From assembly GCF_902706035.1 (NCBI RefSeq), contig NZ_CACSJA010000023.1, positions 22,486 to 86,485 of the forward strand: DNA of 64,000 nt, given 5' to 3'. This DNA comes from Pantoea sp. 18069. GTDB taxonomy: Bacteria; Pseudomonadota; Gammaproteobacteria; Burkholderiales; Burkholderiaceae_C. The position numbers and the translations under genes are program-made. Below, piece after piece: positions 49,861-58,038 of this stretch; within the stretch, counting starts at the first letter, position 1, and the number at the start of each line of letters is the position of its first letter. The notes beneath the pieces are model-generated. The model made no database searches and had not been told where the DNA came from. It saw only the letters and a program-made list of their open reading frames with translations.

Positions 49861-49930
49861 GGCCGTTCATGGTTCGACGGGCTCACCACGAACGGTGTGT
49901 ACGCGTTCGCCCTGAACTTGTCGAAAGGCC
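49861..49930. repeat. REP-like palindromic intergenic repeat
   Basis: The stretch has CCGTTCATGG with inverted CCACGAACGG around GTTCGACGGGCTCAC, followed by GTTCGCCCTGAACTTGTCG. It strongly resembles the small dispersed palindromic repeats with GTTCGACxxGCTCACCACGAACGG and CCCTGAGCTTGTCGAAGG cores seen in many proteobacterial genomes. It lies between phaR and the convergent LysR gene. Confidence 0.75.
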
Positions 49931-49963
49931 GAAGAACAAGCGGGCGAGGCACGGACCTGACCC

Positions 49964-50872
49964 TCAATTTCCCGTCATCACCCCCAGCCCCCCCACGGCC
50001 ACGCGCAGCGCCTCCCGCAGGCATTGCCCAGGCCCTTCGAGCGGTCTGTCCTTGGGGCTTACCAGCGATAGCGCGGAGTCGTTCATGGTCAGCAAATGCC
50101 TGGCCACAAGGCCCATGCGCTGCGCATAACGCGCGCCCAGCGACTCCACCACGGCCACGCCCAGTTGCTGGCCTGCGAGTTCGCAGGCCGTGAAGGACTG
50201 CGCGACTTCCATCAACGGACGGTACTCGAGTCCGTTGTCCTGAAATGCCTGCTGCGTCGCCAGGCCCGCGGGAAGCGCGGGCGACAGGGCGATGAGGCCG
50301 AGCGCGGCGACTTCGGTCAGCGTCAGCGCCCTGGCATGCGCCTGCGGATGGTCCGGATGAAAGATGGCGAACAGGCTCACTGCGGCCAGCGGCTCCTTGA
50401 GCACCCGGTCATTGGGTGCTGAAGATCCGATTACGATGCCCAGGTCGATGCGGTGGTCCACAGCCATTTCGACAATCTCCAGCCCCGAGCCCGCGCGCAC
50501 CGTGAACGTGATGCCCGGGTAGGCGCGGCGCACCGTGAGCAGCGCCTGCGGCAGCAGCATCGATGAAGCCACGGCCACGGCACCGATGCTGAGCCGGTCC
50601 GACGCGCCTTTGCGGATATCGCTGGCCAGCCGGTCGACCGACTCCATGCCCGACAGCGCATTGAGCACTTCGGGAATCAGCGAACGGCCCTGGCTGGTCA
50701 GATGCAGCCGCCGGTTCTCGCGGCTGAACAGCGCAAAGCCCAGCCGGGTCTCCATGTCCTTGAGCAGCGCGCTCGCTGCGGGCTGGGTCATGTGGATGGA
50801 GTGGGCAGCGGCGGTCACCGTGCCTTGCAGGTACATGGCGCGCAGCAGCAGGAGTTCTCGTCGACTCAGCAT
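49964..50872 (-). CDS. LysR-family regulator of the racemase-like/Bug module
   Basis: 302-aa LysR-type regulator. The HTH is LSRRELLLLRAMYLQGTVTA, AAHSIHMTQPAASALLKDME, LGFALFSRENRRLHLTSQGR; the effector domain runs from about residue 90 (DRLSIGAVAVASSMLLPQA) to 295. Divergent from the mandelate-racemase-like gene at 50964 with a 91-bp gap, so it very likely controls that gene and the Bug gene at 52091. The inducer is probably a sugar acid, by analogy with similar Bug plus enolase-superfamily modules. The start ATG at 50872 gives the standard family N-terminus. Confidence 0.9.
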   Translation of the reverse strand: MLSRRELLLLRAMYLQGTVTAAAHSIHMTQPAASALLKDMETRLGFALFSRENRRLHLTSQGRSLIPEVLNALSGMESVDRLASDIRKGASDRLSIGAVAVASSMLLPQALLTVRRAYPGITFTVRAGSGLEIVEMAVDHRIDLGIVIGSSAPNDRVLKEPLAAVSLFAIFHPDHPQAHARALTLTEVAALGLIALSPALPAGLATQQAFQDNGLEYRPLMEVAQSFTACELAGQQLGVAVVESLGARYAQRMGLVARHLLTMNDSALSLVSPKDRPLEGPGQCLREALRVAVGGLGVMTGN

Positions 50873-50963
50873 ATGGAATTCGTATGGAAGCAGTCTCTTT
50901 AGCTATTTGACCATAGGCTGCGGGGCGCCAAGAATGGGCGGTCTGTCATCACCGGTTCCGTTC

Positions 50964-52061
50964 ATGAGCGCCAACACCATCGCCGCTGTCACCTGCATCC
51001 CCATGCGGCTTCCCTTCCATCACTGGAGCGAGCCGCCGCTGTTCGCGGGCCGGCCGCGCGACAAGCTCGACAGCGCGCTGGTGCGGGTCGAGACGCAGGA
51101 CGGCACGGTCGCCTGGGGCGAGTCCTACTGCGTAGAGCCGCGCGCGCTGCAGGCCATTTTCGAGACATTGATTGCGCCGCTGGCCTGCGGCAGGCAGGCC
51201 GATGACGCGTCCTTGCTGCCGTCCATGCAGCGCATGCTGCACAACCTGGGCCGCTCGGGGCCGGTGGTGCATGCGCTCGCGGGGCTGGATATCGCGCTGT
51301 GGGATCTGCGCGCGAAAAGGGCTGGTGTGCCGCTGTACGCGCTGCTGGGCGGCAAGCGCCGCGACCGGGTGCGCGTCTATGCCTCACTGCTGCAGTACTA
51401 CGCCGACGGCGCCCTGCTCGAACAGGTCACCCAGCGCGCGCTGGCCGAAGGCTTTACCGAAATCAAGCTGCACGAGCGCACCGCGCCGGCGCTGGCGGCG
51501 GTGCGCCAGGCCGTGGGCCCCGATGTGCCGGTGATGGTCGACACCAACTGCGCCTGGCTGCCCGAGGAAGCCGAAGCTGCGATCACGCAAATGCTGCCCT
51601 ACAAGCCTTTCTGGATCGAGGAGCCGACCTGGATGCCCGAAAACGACCAGGCGCTGGCCGCGCTGCGCGAGCGCGTTCCCGTGCCGCTGGCCGTGGGCGA
51701 AAACGCCAGCTGTGCGCTGGCGCTGCAGCGCATGGTGGAGAACGCCACGGTGCAATACGTGCAGCCCAGCGTGATCAAGCTCGGCCTGACGGCCGCCTGG
51801 GACATCTCGCGCGCCTGCGAAGGCAGCGGCGTGACCTGCGCGCCCCAGGTCGCGTTCTTCGGGCCGGGCTTTCTGGCCAGCCTGCACCTGATTGCCGCGC
51901 AGGAAACCGAAGTGTCGCTCGAGCGCCTCTATGTCGAACTCGCCCATGTGCCCTATGGCCGCACGCTGCCGATCGAGCAGGGCTGGCTGCAGGTGCCCGA
52001 TGGGCCGGGTCTGGGCGCGGACCCCGAGGCCGCGCTGGCCCAGGGCAGGTACGCGCACTGA
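50964..52061 (+). CDS. Mandelate racemase/muconate lactonizing enzyme family protein
   Basis: 365-aa enolase-superfamily enzyme with an N-terminal capping domain and a C-terminal TIM barrel. The Mg-binding carboxylates are present: Asp in VMVDTNCAW, Glu in FWIEEPTWM, Glu in LAVGENASC. The base positions differ from mandelate racemase: the KxK segment reads EIKLHER (K-x-H), and the strand usually ending in a catalytic His reads TCAPQVAFFGPGF (Gln). Members of this group act as acid-sugar dehydratases, racemases or cycloisomerases. Paired with a Bug protein (52091) and divergent LysR. The exact reaction is unknown; the start at 50964 gives a standard N-terminus. Confidence 0.87.
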   Translation: MSANTIAAVTCIPMRLPFHHWSEPPLFAGRPRDKLDSALVRVETQDGTVAWGESYCVEPRALQAIFETLIAPLACGRQADDASLLPSMQRMLHNLGRSGPVVHALAGLDIALWDLRAKRAGVPLYALLGGKRRDRVRVYASLLQYYADGALLEQVTQRALAEGFTEIKLHERTAPALAAVRQAVGPDVPVMVDTNCAWLPEEAEAAITQMLPYKPFWIEEPTWMPENDQALAALRERVPVPLAVGENASCALALQRMVENATVQYVQPSVIKLGLTAAWDISRACEGSGVTCAPQVAFFGPGFLASLHLIAAQETEVSLERLYVELAHVPYGRTLPIEQGWLQVPDGPGLGADPEAALAQGRYAH

Positions 52062-52090
52062 GATTGCAGGAATTCAAACAGGAGACAAGC

Positions 52091-53077
52091 ATGCACAACA
52101 CCCGCCGCACTTTCATCAGCCACTGCGCAGGCCTTGCGCTGGGCAGCGCCGCCCCCTGGGCCCTGGCCAGCATCGGCGCCTACCCCGACAAGACCGTGCG
52201 CATCATCGTTCCCTATCCCGCGGGCGGCGCGACCGACAACCTGGGCCGGCTCGCGGGCCAGGCGCTGCAGCAGGCGCTGGGCCAGTCGTTCATCATCGAC
52301 AACAAGGGCGGGGGCGGCACGACCATAGGCACGCGCGCGCTCGCGCAGTCCGAGGCCGATGGCTATACGCTGGGCATGATCGACAGCACGTTCACCATCA
52401 ACCCCGGCCTGCTGGGAGCGCGCCTGACCTACGATACGCAAAAGGACTTCACGCCGATCAGCCTGATCGCCACCGCGCAGTTCGTGCTGGTCACCCATCC
52501 TTCGGTGCCGGTCAAGGACCTGGCCAGCTTCATTGCCAAGGCCAGGGCCGAGCCCGGCACGCTGGCCTATGGCTCGGCGGGCGTGGGCAGCGGGCCGCAC
52601 CTGGCGGGAGAGCAACTGGCGCAGCAGGCCGGGCTCAAGGTCATCCACATTCCCTACAAGGGCGGCGGCACCGTCATTTCCGATCTGCTCGGCGGCCAGG
52701 TGCAGTTTGCGTTCGCGACCGTGCCGACACTGGCCGAACACATCAAGGCCGGCAAGCTGCGCGCGCTTGCCGTGACCGGCCCGCAGCGCGCGCTGCAACT
52801 GCCCGACGTGCCCACGTTCACCGAAGCGAAGCTGCCAGGGGTCGACATCATGCCGCTGTTCGGGCTGATTGCGCCCAAAGGCATTCCTGCAGCGGCGGTC
52901 GACAAGGTCAGCGGGGCCTTGCGTGCCTCCATACGCCAGGGCGAAATGCAGTCGCGCCTCAAGTCCATGGGCTTCGAGCCCGTGGGCAGCACGCCCGCTG
53001 AATTCGCGCAGCGCATCCAGGAAGAGGTCACGAAATGGACCGAAGTGATACGCAAGGGCGGTATCCGGCCGGAATGA
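52091..53077 (+). CDS. Bug/TctC-family solute-binding protein with Tat-like signal
   Basis: 328-aa periplasmic binding protein. The N-terminus NTRRTFISHCAGLALGSAAP looks like a twin-arginine signal (RRTFIS), ending near PWALAS. The family core is YPDKTVRIIVPYPAGGATDN, SEADGYTLGMIDSTFTINPG, LTYDTQKDFTPISLIAT and KVIHIPYKGGGTVISDLLGG. It presumably captures the substrate of the racemase-like enzyme encoded just upstream (29-bp gap; Shine-Dalgarno GGAGA). No cognate TctA/TctB is present in the window. Convergent with the LacI gene at 53088 across a 10-bp gap. Confidence 0.92.
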   Translation: MHNTRRTFISHCAGLALGSAAPWALASIGAYPDKTVRIIVPYPAGGATDNLGRLAGQALQQALGQSFIIDNKGGGGTTIGTRALAQSEADGYTLGMIDSTFTINPGLLGARLTYDTQKDFTPISLIATAQFVLVTHPSVPVKDLASFIAKARAEPGTLAYGSAGVGSGPHLAGEQLAQQAGLKVIHIPYKGGGTVISDLLGGQVQFAFATVPTLAEHIKAGKLRALAVTGPQRALQLPDVPTFTEAKLPGVDIMPLFGLIAPKGIPAAAVDKVSGALRASIRQGEMQSRLKSMGFEPVGSTPAEFAQRIQEEVTKWTEVIRKGGIRPE

Positions 53078-53087
53078 GAGGTGCCGC

Positions 53088-54089
53088 CTATGTGCTGTCT
53101 CTGACCACGATGTGAAAACCCACATCGACCACGGGGCTGGCGACCGGCCGGCCCTCGGCGCGCGCGATCATGAGTTCGGCCGCGATCTCGCCGATGCGCG
53201 TGCCGTCGAGCCGCACCGTCGTCAGCGCGGGCTGCGCATCCTGGGCAAAGCTCTGGTCGCCCATGCCGACGATGGCGAGCTGGTCCGGCACGCGGATTTC
53301 CTGGTGCTGGGCTTCGATCGCCGCGCCCAGGGCCAGGCTGTCCGAGCTGCAGAACACCGCGGAGATGTCCGGCGCGGCCTGGATCAGCGACGCCAGGCCT
53401 TTGCGTCCCGCACCCAGGGTGCTGGGCGCCCTGGTGAAAAAACACCGGGCCGACTGCGCGCCCAGCGCCTTGGAGCGGTCTATGAAGGCCTGGGCCCGCG
53501 TGCGCGCGCGCGCATCGTCGCCGGTGATGATGGCGACATGCCGGTGCCCGCGTTCGTGCAGGAATTCGGCCACGGATTCGCCGATCGCGACATGCGAGAA
53601 GCCGACCAGCATGTCGATCGGGTGGTCGCTGAAGTCCCAGGTCTCGACGACCGGAATCCTGGACGCGAGCAAGGCGCTGCGCCCGCCTGCGGACGAGGCT
53701 GCGCCGACCAGCACAATGCCGTCCGGGCGGCGCTGGATGATGGTCTTGATCAGCGCTTCCTCCTGGGCGGCGTCGTAGCCGGCCTGCCCGATCATCAGCT
53801 GATAGCCGCTGCGCTTGAGCGACTCGGCGAGCGACTCGACCAGTTCCTCGAACACCGGGCCGACCAGGGTGGGCAGCAGCGCCGCGACCATGCGCGCACG
53901 CGCCGTGCGCAGGCCGCTGGCCATGGCGTTGGGCACATAGCCCAGGGTGTCGACCGCGAGCCGAACCCGCGCCAGGGTGTCGGGCGTGACTTTCCCGGGC
54001 ATGTTCAGCGCCCGCGAGACCGTCATCGCGGAAACGCCCGCGAGGGTGGCGACATCTTGAACGGTAGCGGGCTTTCGGGACAAATTCAT
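53088..54089 (-). CDS. LacI-family regulator (GntR/gluconate-type) of the glucarate module
   Basis: 333-aa LacI-type repressor. The HTH plus hinge helix reads ATVQDVATLAGVSAMTVSRA and LNMPGKVTPDTLARVRLAVD, with LGYVPNAMASGLRTARARMV. The sugar-binding domain follows to residue 330 (DGIVLVGAASSAGGRSALLA; VFCSSDSLALGAAIEAQH; IVGMGDQSFAQDAQPALT). It resembles the gluconate-type GntR branch. It is divergent from the Bug gene at 54358, with two palindromic operator-like sites in between, so it probably represses Bug plus glucarate dehydratase. Start ATG at 54089 (MNLSRKPATV) is preferred over 54149. Confidence 0.91.
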   Translation of the reverse strand: MNLSRKPATVQDVATLAGVSAMTVSRALNMPGKVTPDTLARVRLAVDTLGYVPNAMASGLRTARARMVAALLPTLVGPVFEELVESLAESLKRSGYQLMIGQAGYDAAQEEALIKTIIQRRPDGIVLVGAASSAGGRSALLASRIPVVETWDFSDHPIDMLVGFSHVAIGESVAEFLHERGHRHVAIITGDDARARTRAQAFIDRSKALGAQSARCFFTRAPSTLGAGRKGLASLIQAAPDISAVFCSSDSLALGAAIEAQHQEIRVPDQLAIVGMGDQSFAQDAQPALTTVRLDGTRIGEIAAELMIARAEGRPVASPVVDVGFHIVVRDST

Positions 54090-54251
54090 TCCTGTTGACA
54101 GCGCGGCACGCGCAGGGGCCTGAGCCGGCGCTGCGCACGGGCTCAGCACGGTGGGATTCGCGCGATTGTAGGGAGTTCAGCATGCCCGCTCCATGCCCGC
54201 CTCCAGCGCAAAAATCTTTCAAGCCAGGGTTAATACCGATTTAAAGGCTAA

Positions 54252-54296
54252 TGTTCACGTTAACAATCTGGAGTTCTGGAAATGTTAACGTTATCT
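54252..54296. promoter_or_regulatory. Tandem LacI-type operators upstream of Bug-gudD
   Basis: Two 14-bp palindromic sites with a central CG: TGTTCACGTTAACA (54252-54265) and TGTTAACGTTATCT (54283-54296), both close to TGTTAACGTTAACA. Their centres are 31 bp apart, about three helical turns, which would let two LacI-type dimers bind the same face. They lie between the divergent LacI gene and the Bug start (54358). Confidence 0.75.
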
Positions 54297-54357
54297 AGCA
54301 TCATTACTGACCGGGTAAAGGCTTCCAACTTTGCCCGGCATATATCGGAGACAACGG

Positions 54358-55338
54358 ATGAAAGCACTCAAGACCGCCACCTCGGCCCTTTGCATCGCCC
54401 TGGCCAGCCTCGGCGCGACGGCTCCCGCATTCGCCTGGCCTGACAAGTCCGTGAATGTGATCGTTCCATTTCCCGCGGGCGGCGCGACCGACACCATCGC
54501 GCGCGCCGTGAGCAACCATCTGGGCACGCAGTTCAAGCAGACTTTCGTCGTCGAGAACAAGGCCGGAGCGACAGGCAGCATTGGCGCGACCCAGGTCGCG
54601 CGCGCGCCGGCCGATGGCTACACCTTGCTGGTGTCGTCGCTGGCGCCGTTCGTCGTGGCGCCGCACCTGCTCAAGAACCTGCCCTACGATCCGCTCAAGG
54701 ACTTCAGCTACCTCACGGTGGCCGTGCAGACGCCCAATGTGCTGGTCGTGAATCCCGCGCTGGCTTCCACGATCAACAGCATCCAGGACGTCATCGCCAT
54801 GCACCAGGCCAAGCCGGGCTCCGTGAGCTTCGCGACATCGGGCGCGGGCTCGTCCGACCACCTCACGGCCGAGCTGTTCTGGCAGAAGACCGGCACCAAG
54901 GGCCTGCACGTTCCCTACAAGGGCGGTGCCCCGGCGATCACCGATCTGCTGGGCGGCCAGGTCGACATGTCCTTCCAGAACGTGAACGCCGTCATCCAGC
55001 ACATCAAGGCCGGCAAGCTCAAGGCCATCGCCGTCACGGGCGACAGGCGCTCCCCGGTGCTGCCCGATGTCCCGACCACGGCGGAAGCTGGCGTCCAGGG
55101 CGTGGAGGTCTATGCATGGCAAGGCATTGCCGCGCCGAAGAACCTGCCGGCCGACGTCAAGGCCAGGCTGCACGCAGGCATCGTCAATGCATTGAAGGAC
55201 CCGGCGCTGACCCGGCAATTCACCGACGCCGGCCTCGAAGTCGTGGCCAGCAGCCCCGAGGAGTTCACCCGGTTCCAGGCCAAGGAATTCGCGCGCTGGA
55301 AGCAGGTGATCGAGACCGGCGGCATCACGGCCAACTGA
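54358..55338 (+). CDS. Bug/TctC-family solute-binding protein (glucarate module)
   Basis: 326-aa periplasmic binding protein. Signal peptide is residues 1-26 (TATSALCIALASLGATAPAF). Mature start AWPDKSVNVIVPFPAGGATD, then GSIGATQVARAPADGYTLLV, LKNLPYDPLKDFSYLT and GLHVPYKGGAPAITDLLGGQ. It is expected to bind glucarate or a related aldarate, given the glucarate dehydratase gene 73 bp downstream and the LacI-type control sites upstream. Start ATG at 54358 follows GGAGA. No TctA/TctB in the window. Confidence 0.93.
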   Translation: MKALKTATSALCIALASLGATAPAFAWPDKSVNVIVPFPAGGATDTIARAVSNHLGTQFKQTFVVENKAGATGSIGATQVARAPADGYTLLVSSLAPFVVAPHLLKNLPYDPLKDFSYLTVAVQTPNVLVVNPALASTINSIQDVIAMHQAKPGSVSFATSGAGSSDHLTAELFWQKTGTKGLHVPYKGGAPAITDLLGGQVDMSFQNVNAVIQHIKAGKLKAIAVTGDRRSPVLPDVPTTAEAGVQGVEVYAWQGIAAPKNLPADVKARLHAGIVNALKDPALTRQFTDAGLEVVASSPEEFTRFQAKEFARWKQVIETGGITAN

Positions 55339-55411
55339 ACTTCCGACCCACCACCCCATGGCCTGAACGACACCCAGGCCGGTTCATTCTCTCTTTGTAC
55401 CTGGTCTCACT

Positions 55412-56758
55412 ATGGCTCCCTCGCAAGCAAGCTCCTCCACCCCTGTCGTCACCCAGTTGCGGGTCATTCCCGTCGCCGGCCACGACAGCATGCTTCTCAA
55501 TCTCAGCGGTGCGCACGCGCCGTTCTTCACGCGCAATCTGCTGGTGCTGACCGACAGCGCCGGCAACACCGGCGTCGGTGAAGTGCCGGGCGGCGAGAAG
55601 ATCCGCCAGACGCTCGAAGACGCCGGCCAGCTGATCGTCGGCCAGCCCGTGGGCAACTACAACGCCGTGCTCAATGCCATGCGCGCCGCGTTCGAAGGGC
55701 GCGACAGCGGCGGGCGCGGGCTGCAGACGTTTGACCTGCGCATCGCCATCCATGCGGTCACCGCGGCGGAATCCGCGCTGCTGGACCTGCTGGGCCAGCA
55801 CCTGGGCGTGCCCGTGGCCGCGCTGCTGGGCGAAGGCGTGCAGCGCACTTCGGTGCAGATGCTGGGCTATCTGTTCTATGTGGGCGATCGCACGCTGACC
55901 GACCTGCCTTACCAGACCGACCCGGGCGCCGCCGACGACTGGCTGCGCCTGCGCCACGAAAAGGCCATGACACCCGAGGCCATCGTGCGCCTGGCCGAAG
56001 CCGCGCATGAACGCTATGGCTTCGAGGACTTCAAGCTCAAGGGCGGGGTGCTGCGCGGCGAGGACGAGGTCGAGGCCATCCGTGCGCTGCACGAGCGCTT
56101 TCCCAAGGCACGCGTCACGCTGGACCCCAATGGCGGCTGGCTGCTCAAGGACGCGATTCGCCTCACGCGCGATCTGCACGGCGTGCTGGCCTATGCCGAA
56201 GACCCTTGCGGCGCCGAAGGCGGTTTTTCGGGCCGCGAAGTCATGGCGGAGTTTCGCCGTGCCACGGGCCTGCCCACGGCCACCAACATGGTCGCGACGG
56301 ACTGGCGCCAGATGGCGCATTCGATCTCGCTGCAGTCGGTGGACATTCCGCTGGCCGATCCGCATTTCTGGACCATGGCCGGCTCGGTGCGCGTGGCCCA
56401 GCTGTGCCAGGCCTTCGGCCTGACCTGGGGCTCGCACTCCAACAACCACTTCGACGTGTCGCTGGCGATGTTCACCCATGTGGGCGCGGCCGCGCCCGGG
56501 CGCGTGACGGCCATCGACACGCACTGGATCTGGCAGGACGGCCAATATCTGACCAAGAACCCGCTGCAGATCAAGAACGGCCATATCGAGCTGCCCCAGT
56601 GCGGCGGCCTGGGCATAGCGCTGGACATGGACGCCGTCGAGCGCGCCCACCAGCTATACCTCCAGCACGGCCTGGGCGCGCGCGATGACGCGACGGCCAT
56701 GCAGTATCTGGTGCCGGGCTGGCAGTTCGACAACAAGCGCCCCTGCATGGTGCGCTGA
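55412..56758 (+). CDS. gudD: Glucarate dehydratase
   Basis: 448-aa enolase-superfamily dehydratase converting D-glucarate (or L-idarate) to 5-keto-4-deoxy-D-glucarate, full family length. Catalytic elements: the KxK motif in GFEDFKLKGGVLRG, metal Asp in VTLDPNGGW, Glu in AYAEDPCGAEGG, Asn in PTATNMVATDW, and the His/Asp pair region WGSHSNNHFDVSLAMFTHVG. Also typical are the N-terminal HAPFFTRNLLVLTDSAGNTG and LGYLFYVGDR. Second gene of the LacI-controlled Bug-gudD unit. The later steps (aldolase, reductase) are not in the window. Confidence 0.95.
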   Translation: MAPSQASSSTPVVTQLRVIPVAGHDSMLLNLSGAHAPFFTRNLLVLTDSAGNTGVGEVPGGEKIRQTLEDAGQLIVGQPVGNYNAVLNAMRAAFEGRDSGGRGLQTFDLRIAIHAVTAAESALLDLLGQHLGVPVAALLGEGVQRTSVQMLGYLFYVGDRTLTDLPYQTDPGAADDWLRLRHEKAMTPEAIVRLAEAAHERYGFEDFKLKGGVLRGEDEVEAIRALHERFPKARVTLDPNGGWLLKDAIRLTRDLHGVLAYAEDPCGAEGGFSGREVMAEFRRATGLPTATNMVATDWRQMAHSISLQSVDIPLADPHFWTMAGSVRVAQLCQAFGLTWGSHSNNHFDVSLAMFTHVGAAAPGRVTAIDTHWIWQDGQYLTKNPLQIKNGHIELPQCGGLGIALDMDAVERAHQLYLQHGLGARDDATAMQYLVPGWQFDNKRPCMVR

Positions 56759-56790
56759 GACCGCGGCCCGGTCTGCGCAGGGACGGTACG

Positions 56791-57726
56791 TCAGGCCTGC
56801 GCGGGCAGCGACAGCGCGCGCAGGTCCAGCCGTCCGTCGCGCATCGGCGGGCACCAGAGGTAGGCGCCCGTGATCGGCGCGGAGAAGCGGAACAGCGCAT
56901 CGACGATGCCGTCGTCCTGGCCCAGCATGCGCCGCATCTGCGCTTCGAAGGCGTAGAAAGAGCAGCCGAACGCCGCGAACATCAGGCCGGCCTTGTCGCC
57001 GCTGGGCGTATGCAGCGCCCAGGGCATGGAGCGGCGCAGCACAAAGGCTTCGGGCGCGAAGTCTTCCTGCGCCGTGCGCTTGACGTGGGCCGATTCGGGC
57101 GCGTCCTCGAGTTCCTCGTTGTCGCTGCGCCGGCGGCCCATGCAGTGGTCCTGCGCCATTTCCGACATGGCTTCGAAGGCGTCGAAGTCGTGCAGCCACT
57201 GCTGCAGCGCGAGATAGCTCGAGCCGTCCAGCCCTTCGCCAAGCCCGCTGGCGAATGCCGCGGCAACGGCGGCGGCTTCCTGCGGGTTCTCTGTGCCGTC
57301 TTCATAGCCGCTCAGGTCCAGGCCGTGGCCCGACACGCCTTTGCCGTGGCGAAAGGCTTCGACCACGCGCAAGGCCTTGAGCGCGGGCGCCAGCGCCTTT
57401 TCGAGCCGGCGCGTGAGCGCCAGCAGCTCGCCCAGGTCCTGGCCGCGCAGCCACAGGCACAGCGCCACCGGCGTTGCGGGTGCCTTCACGCCGGGGCCGG
57501 TGAGTTCGGGAAAAGTGCGCAGGCCCGGCACTTCGGCGCCTAGCGCCTGCACCAGATCCTGTCCGAAGGCGGCAACCACGCGCTCGCCATCGACCAGCGC
57601 GGCCAGCTGTTGCAGGCTCTGGCGCAGCAATGCGGGATCGCCTTGCGCCGCGGCCGTGAGGGAGAAAAAGACGTAGCGTCCAATCGCGGGGACGGGCTGC
57701 AGAATGCCGGCTTGGAAAATGGTCAT
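56791..57726 (-). CDS. Dyp-type heme peroxidase
   Basis: 311-aa dye-decolorizing-type peroxidase. The GxxDG motif occurs as SGYEDGTENPQ (catalytic Asp), the proximal heme His in APESAHVKR, and the distal Arg in AFVLRRSMPW. Length and layout fit the cytoplasmic YfeX/DypB class; no signal peptide and no encapsulin cargo tail are obvious, although the C-terminus ends LRALSLPAQA. It oxidises phenolic compounds or porphyrinogens with peroxide. Start ATG at 57726 (MTIFQAGILQPVPAIGRYVF) is chosen over open frame further upstream. It ends 33 bp from gudD (convergent) and is divergent from metN. Confidence 0.92.
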   Translation of the reverse strand: MTIFQAGILQPVPAIGRYVFFSLTAAAQGDPALLRQSLQQLAALVDGERVVAAFGQDLVQALGAEVPGLRTFPELTGPGVKAPATPVALCLWLRGQDLGELLALTRRLEKALAPALKALRVVEAFRHGKGVSGHGLDLSGYEDGTENPQEAAAVAAAFASGLGEGLDGSSYLALQQWLHDFDAFEAMSEMAQDHCMGRRRSDNEELEDAPESAHVKRTAQEDFAPEAFVLRRSMPWALHTPSGDKAGLMFAAFGCSFYAFEAQMRRMLGQDDGIVDALFRFSAPITGAYLWCPPMRDGRLDLRALSLPAQA

Positions 57727-57897
57727 GGGATGATTCAAAAGAGTTCTAGGCGCTATTGTGGCTGGCAAAGCGCGAGCGCGATGCCCTGGCATTCCCCGCC
57801 GGCCGCGGCAAAGCGAAGACAATACGGGGTGCGCCGGCCGGCCGCGCGGGGCAATGCGCGCCGTCGCTGTAGCGCGCGGCAATTTGAGGCATAGTTT

Positions 57898-57985
57898 AGG
57901 GTTAACACCGATCTGGCGCGCGACGCCAGGCACTGTTCGTCTTGATCGCCCGCGCCTCCACCGGCGCGGGCGCGTTTCCTTTTCC
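57898..57985 (+). promoter_or_regulatory. metN leader with terminator-like hairpin (attenuator candidate)
   Basis: The 312-bp gap 57727-58038 between the divergent Dyp and metN genes holds: a motif AGGGTTAACACCGATCT (57898-57914) shared with 54226-54242; a small hairpin CTGGCG/CGCCAG (57913-57918 with 57924-57929); and a strong GC-rich hairpin GCCCGCGCC/GGCGCGGGC (57948-57956 with 57963-57971) followed by TTTCCTTTT. The last looks like an intrinsic terminator inside the metN leader. Such a site can serve attenuation or a riboswitch; no known SAM or SAH riboswitch core was recognised. Confidence 0.5.
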
Positions 57986-58038
57986 TATTTAACGCGCGCA
58001 GGCAGGCCGCAGGTCTGCACTGCGCCAAAGCACATTCC

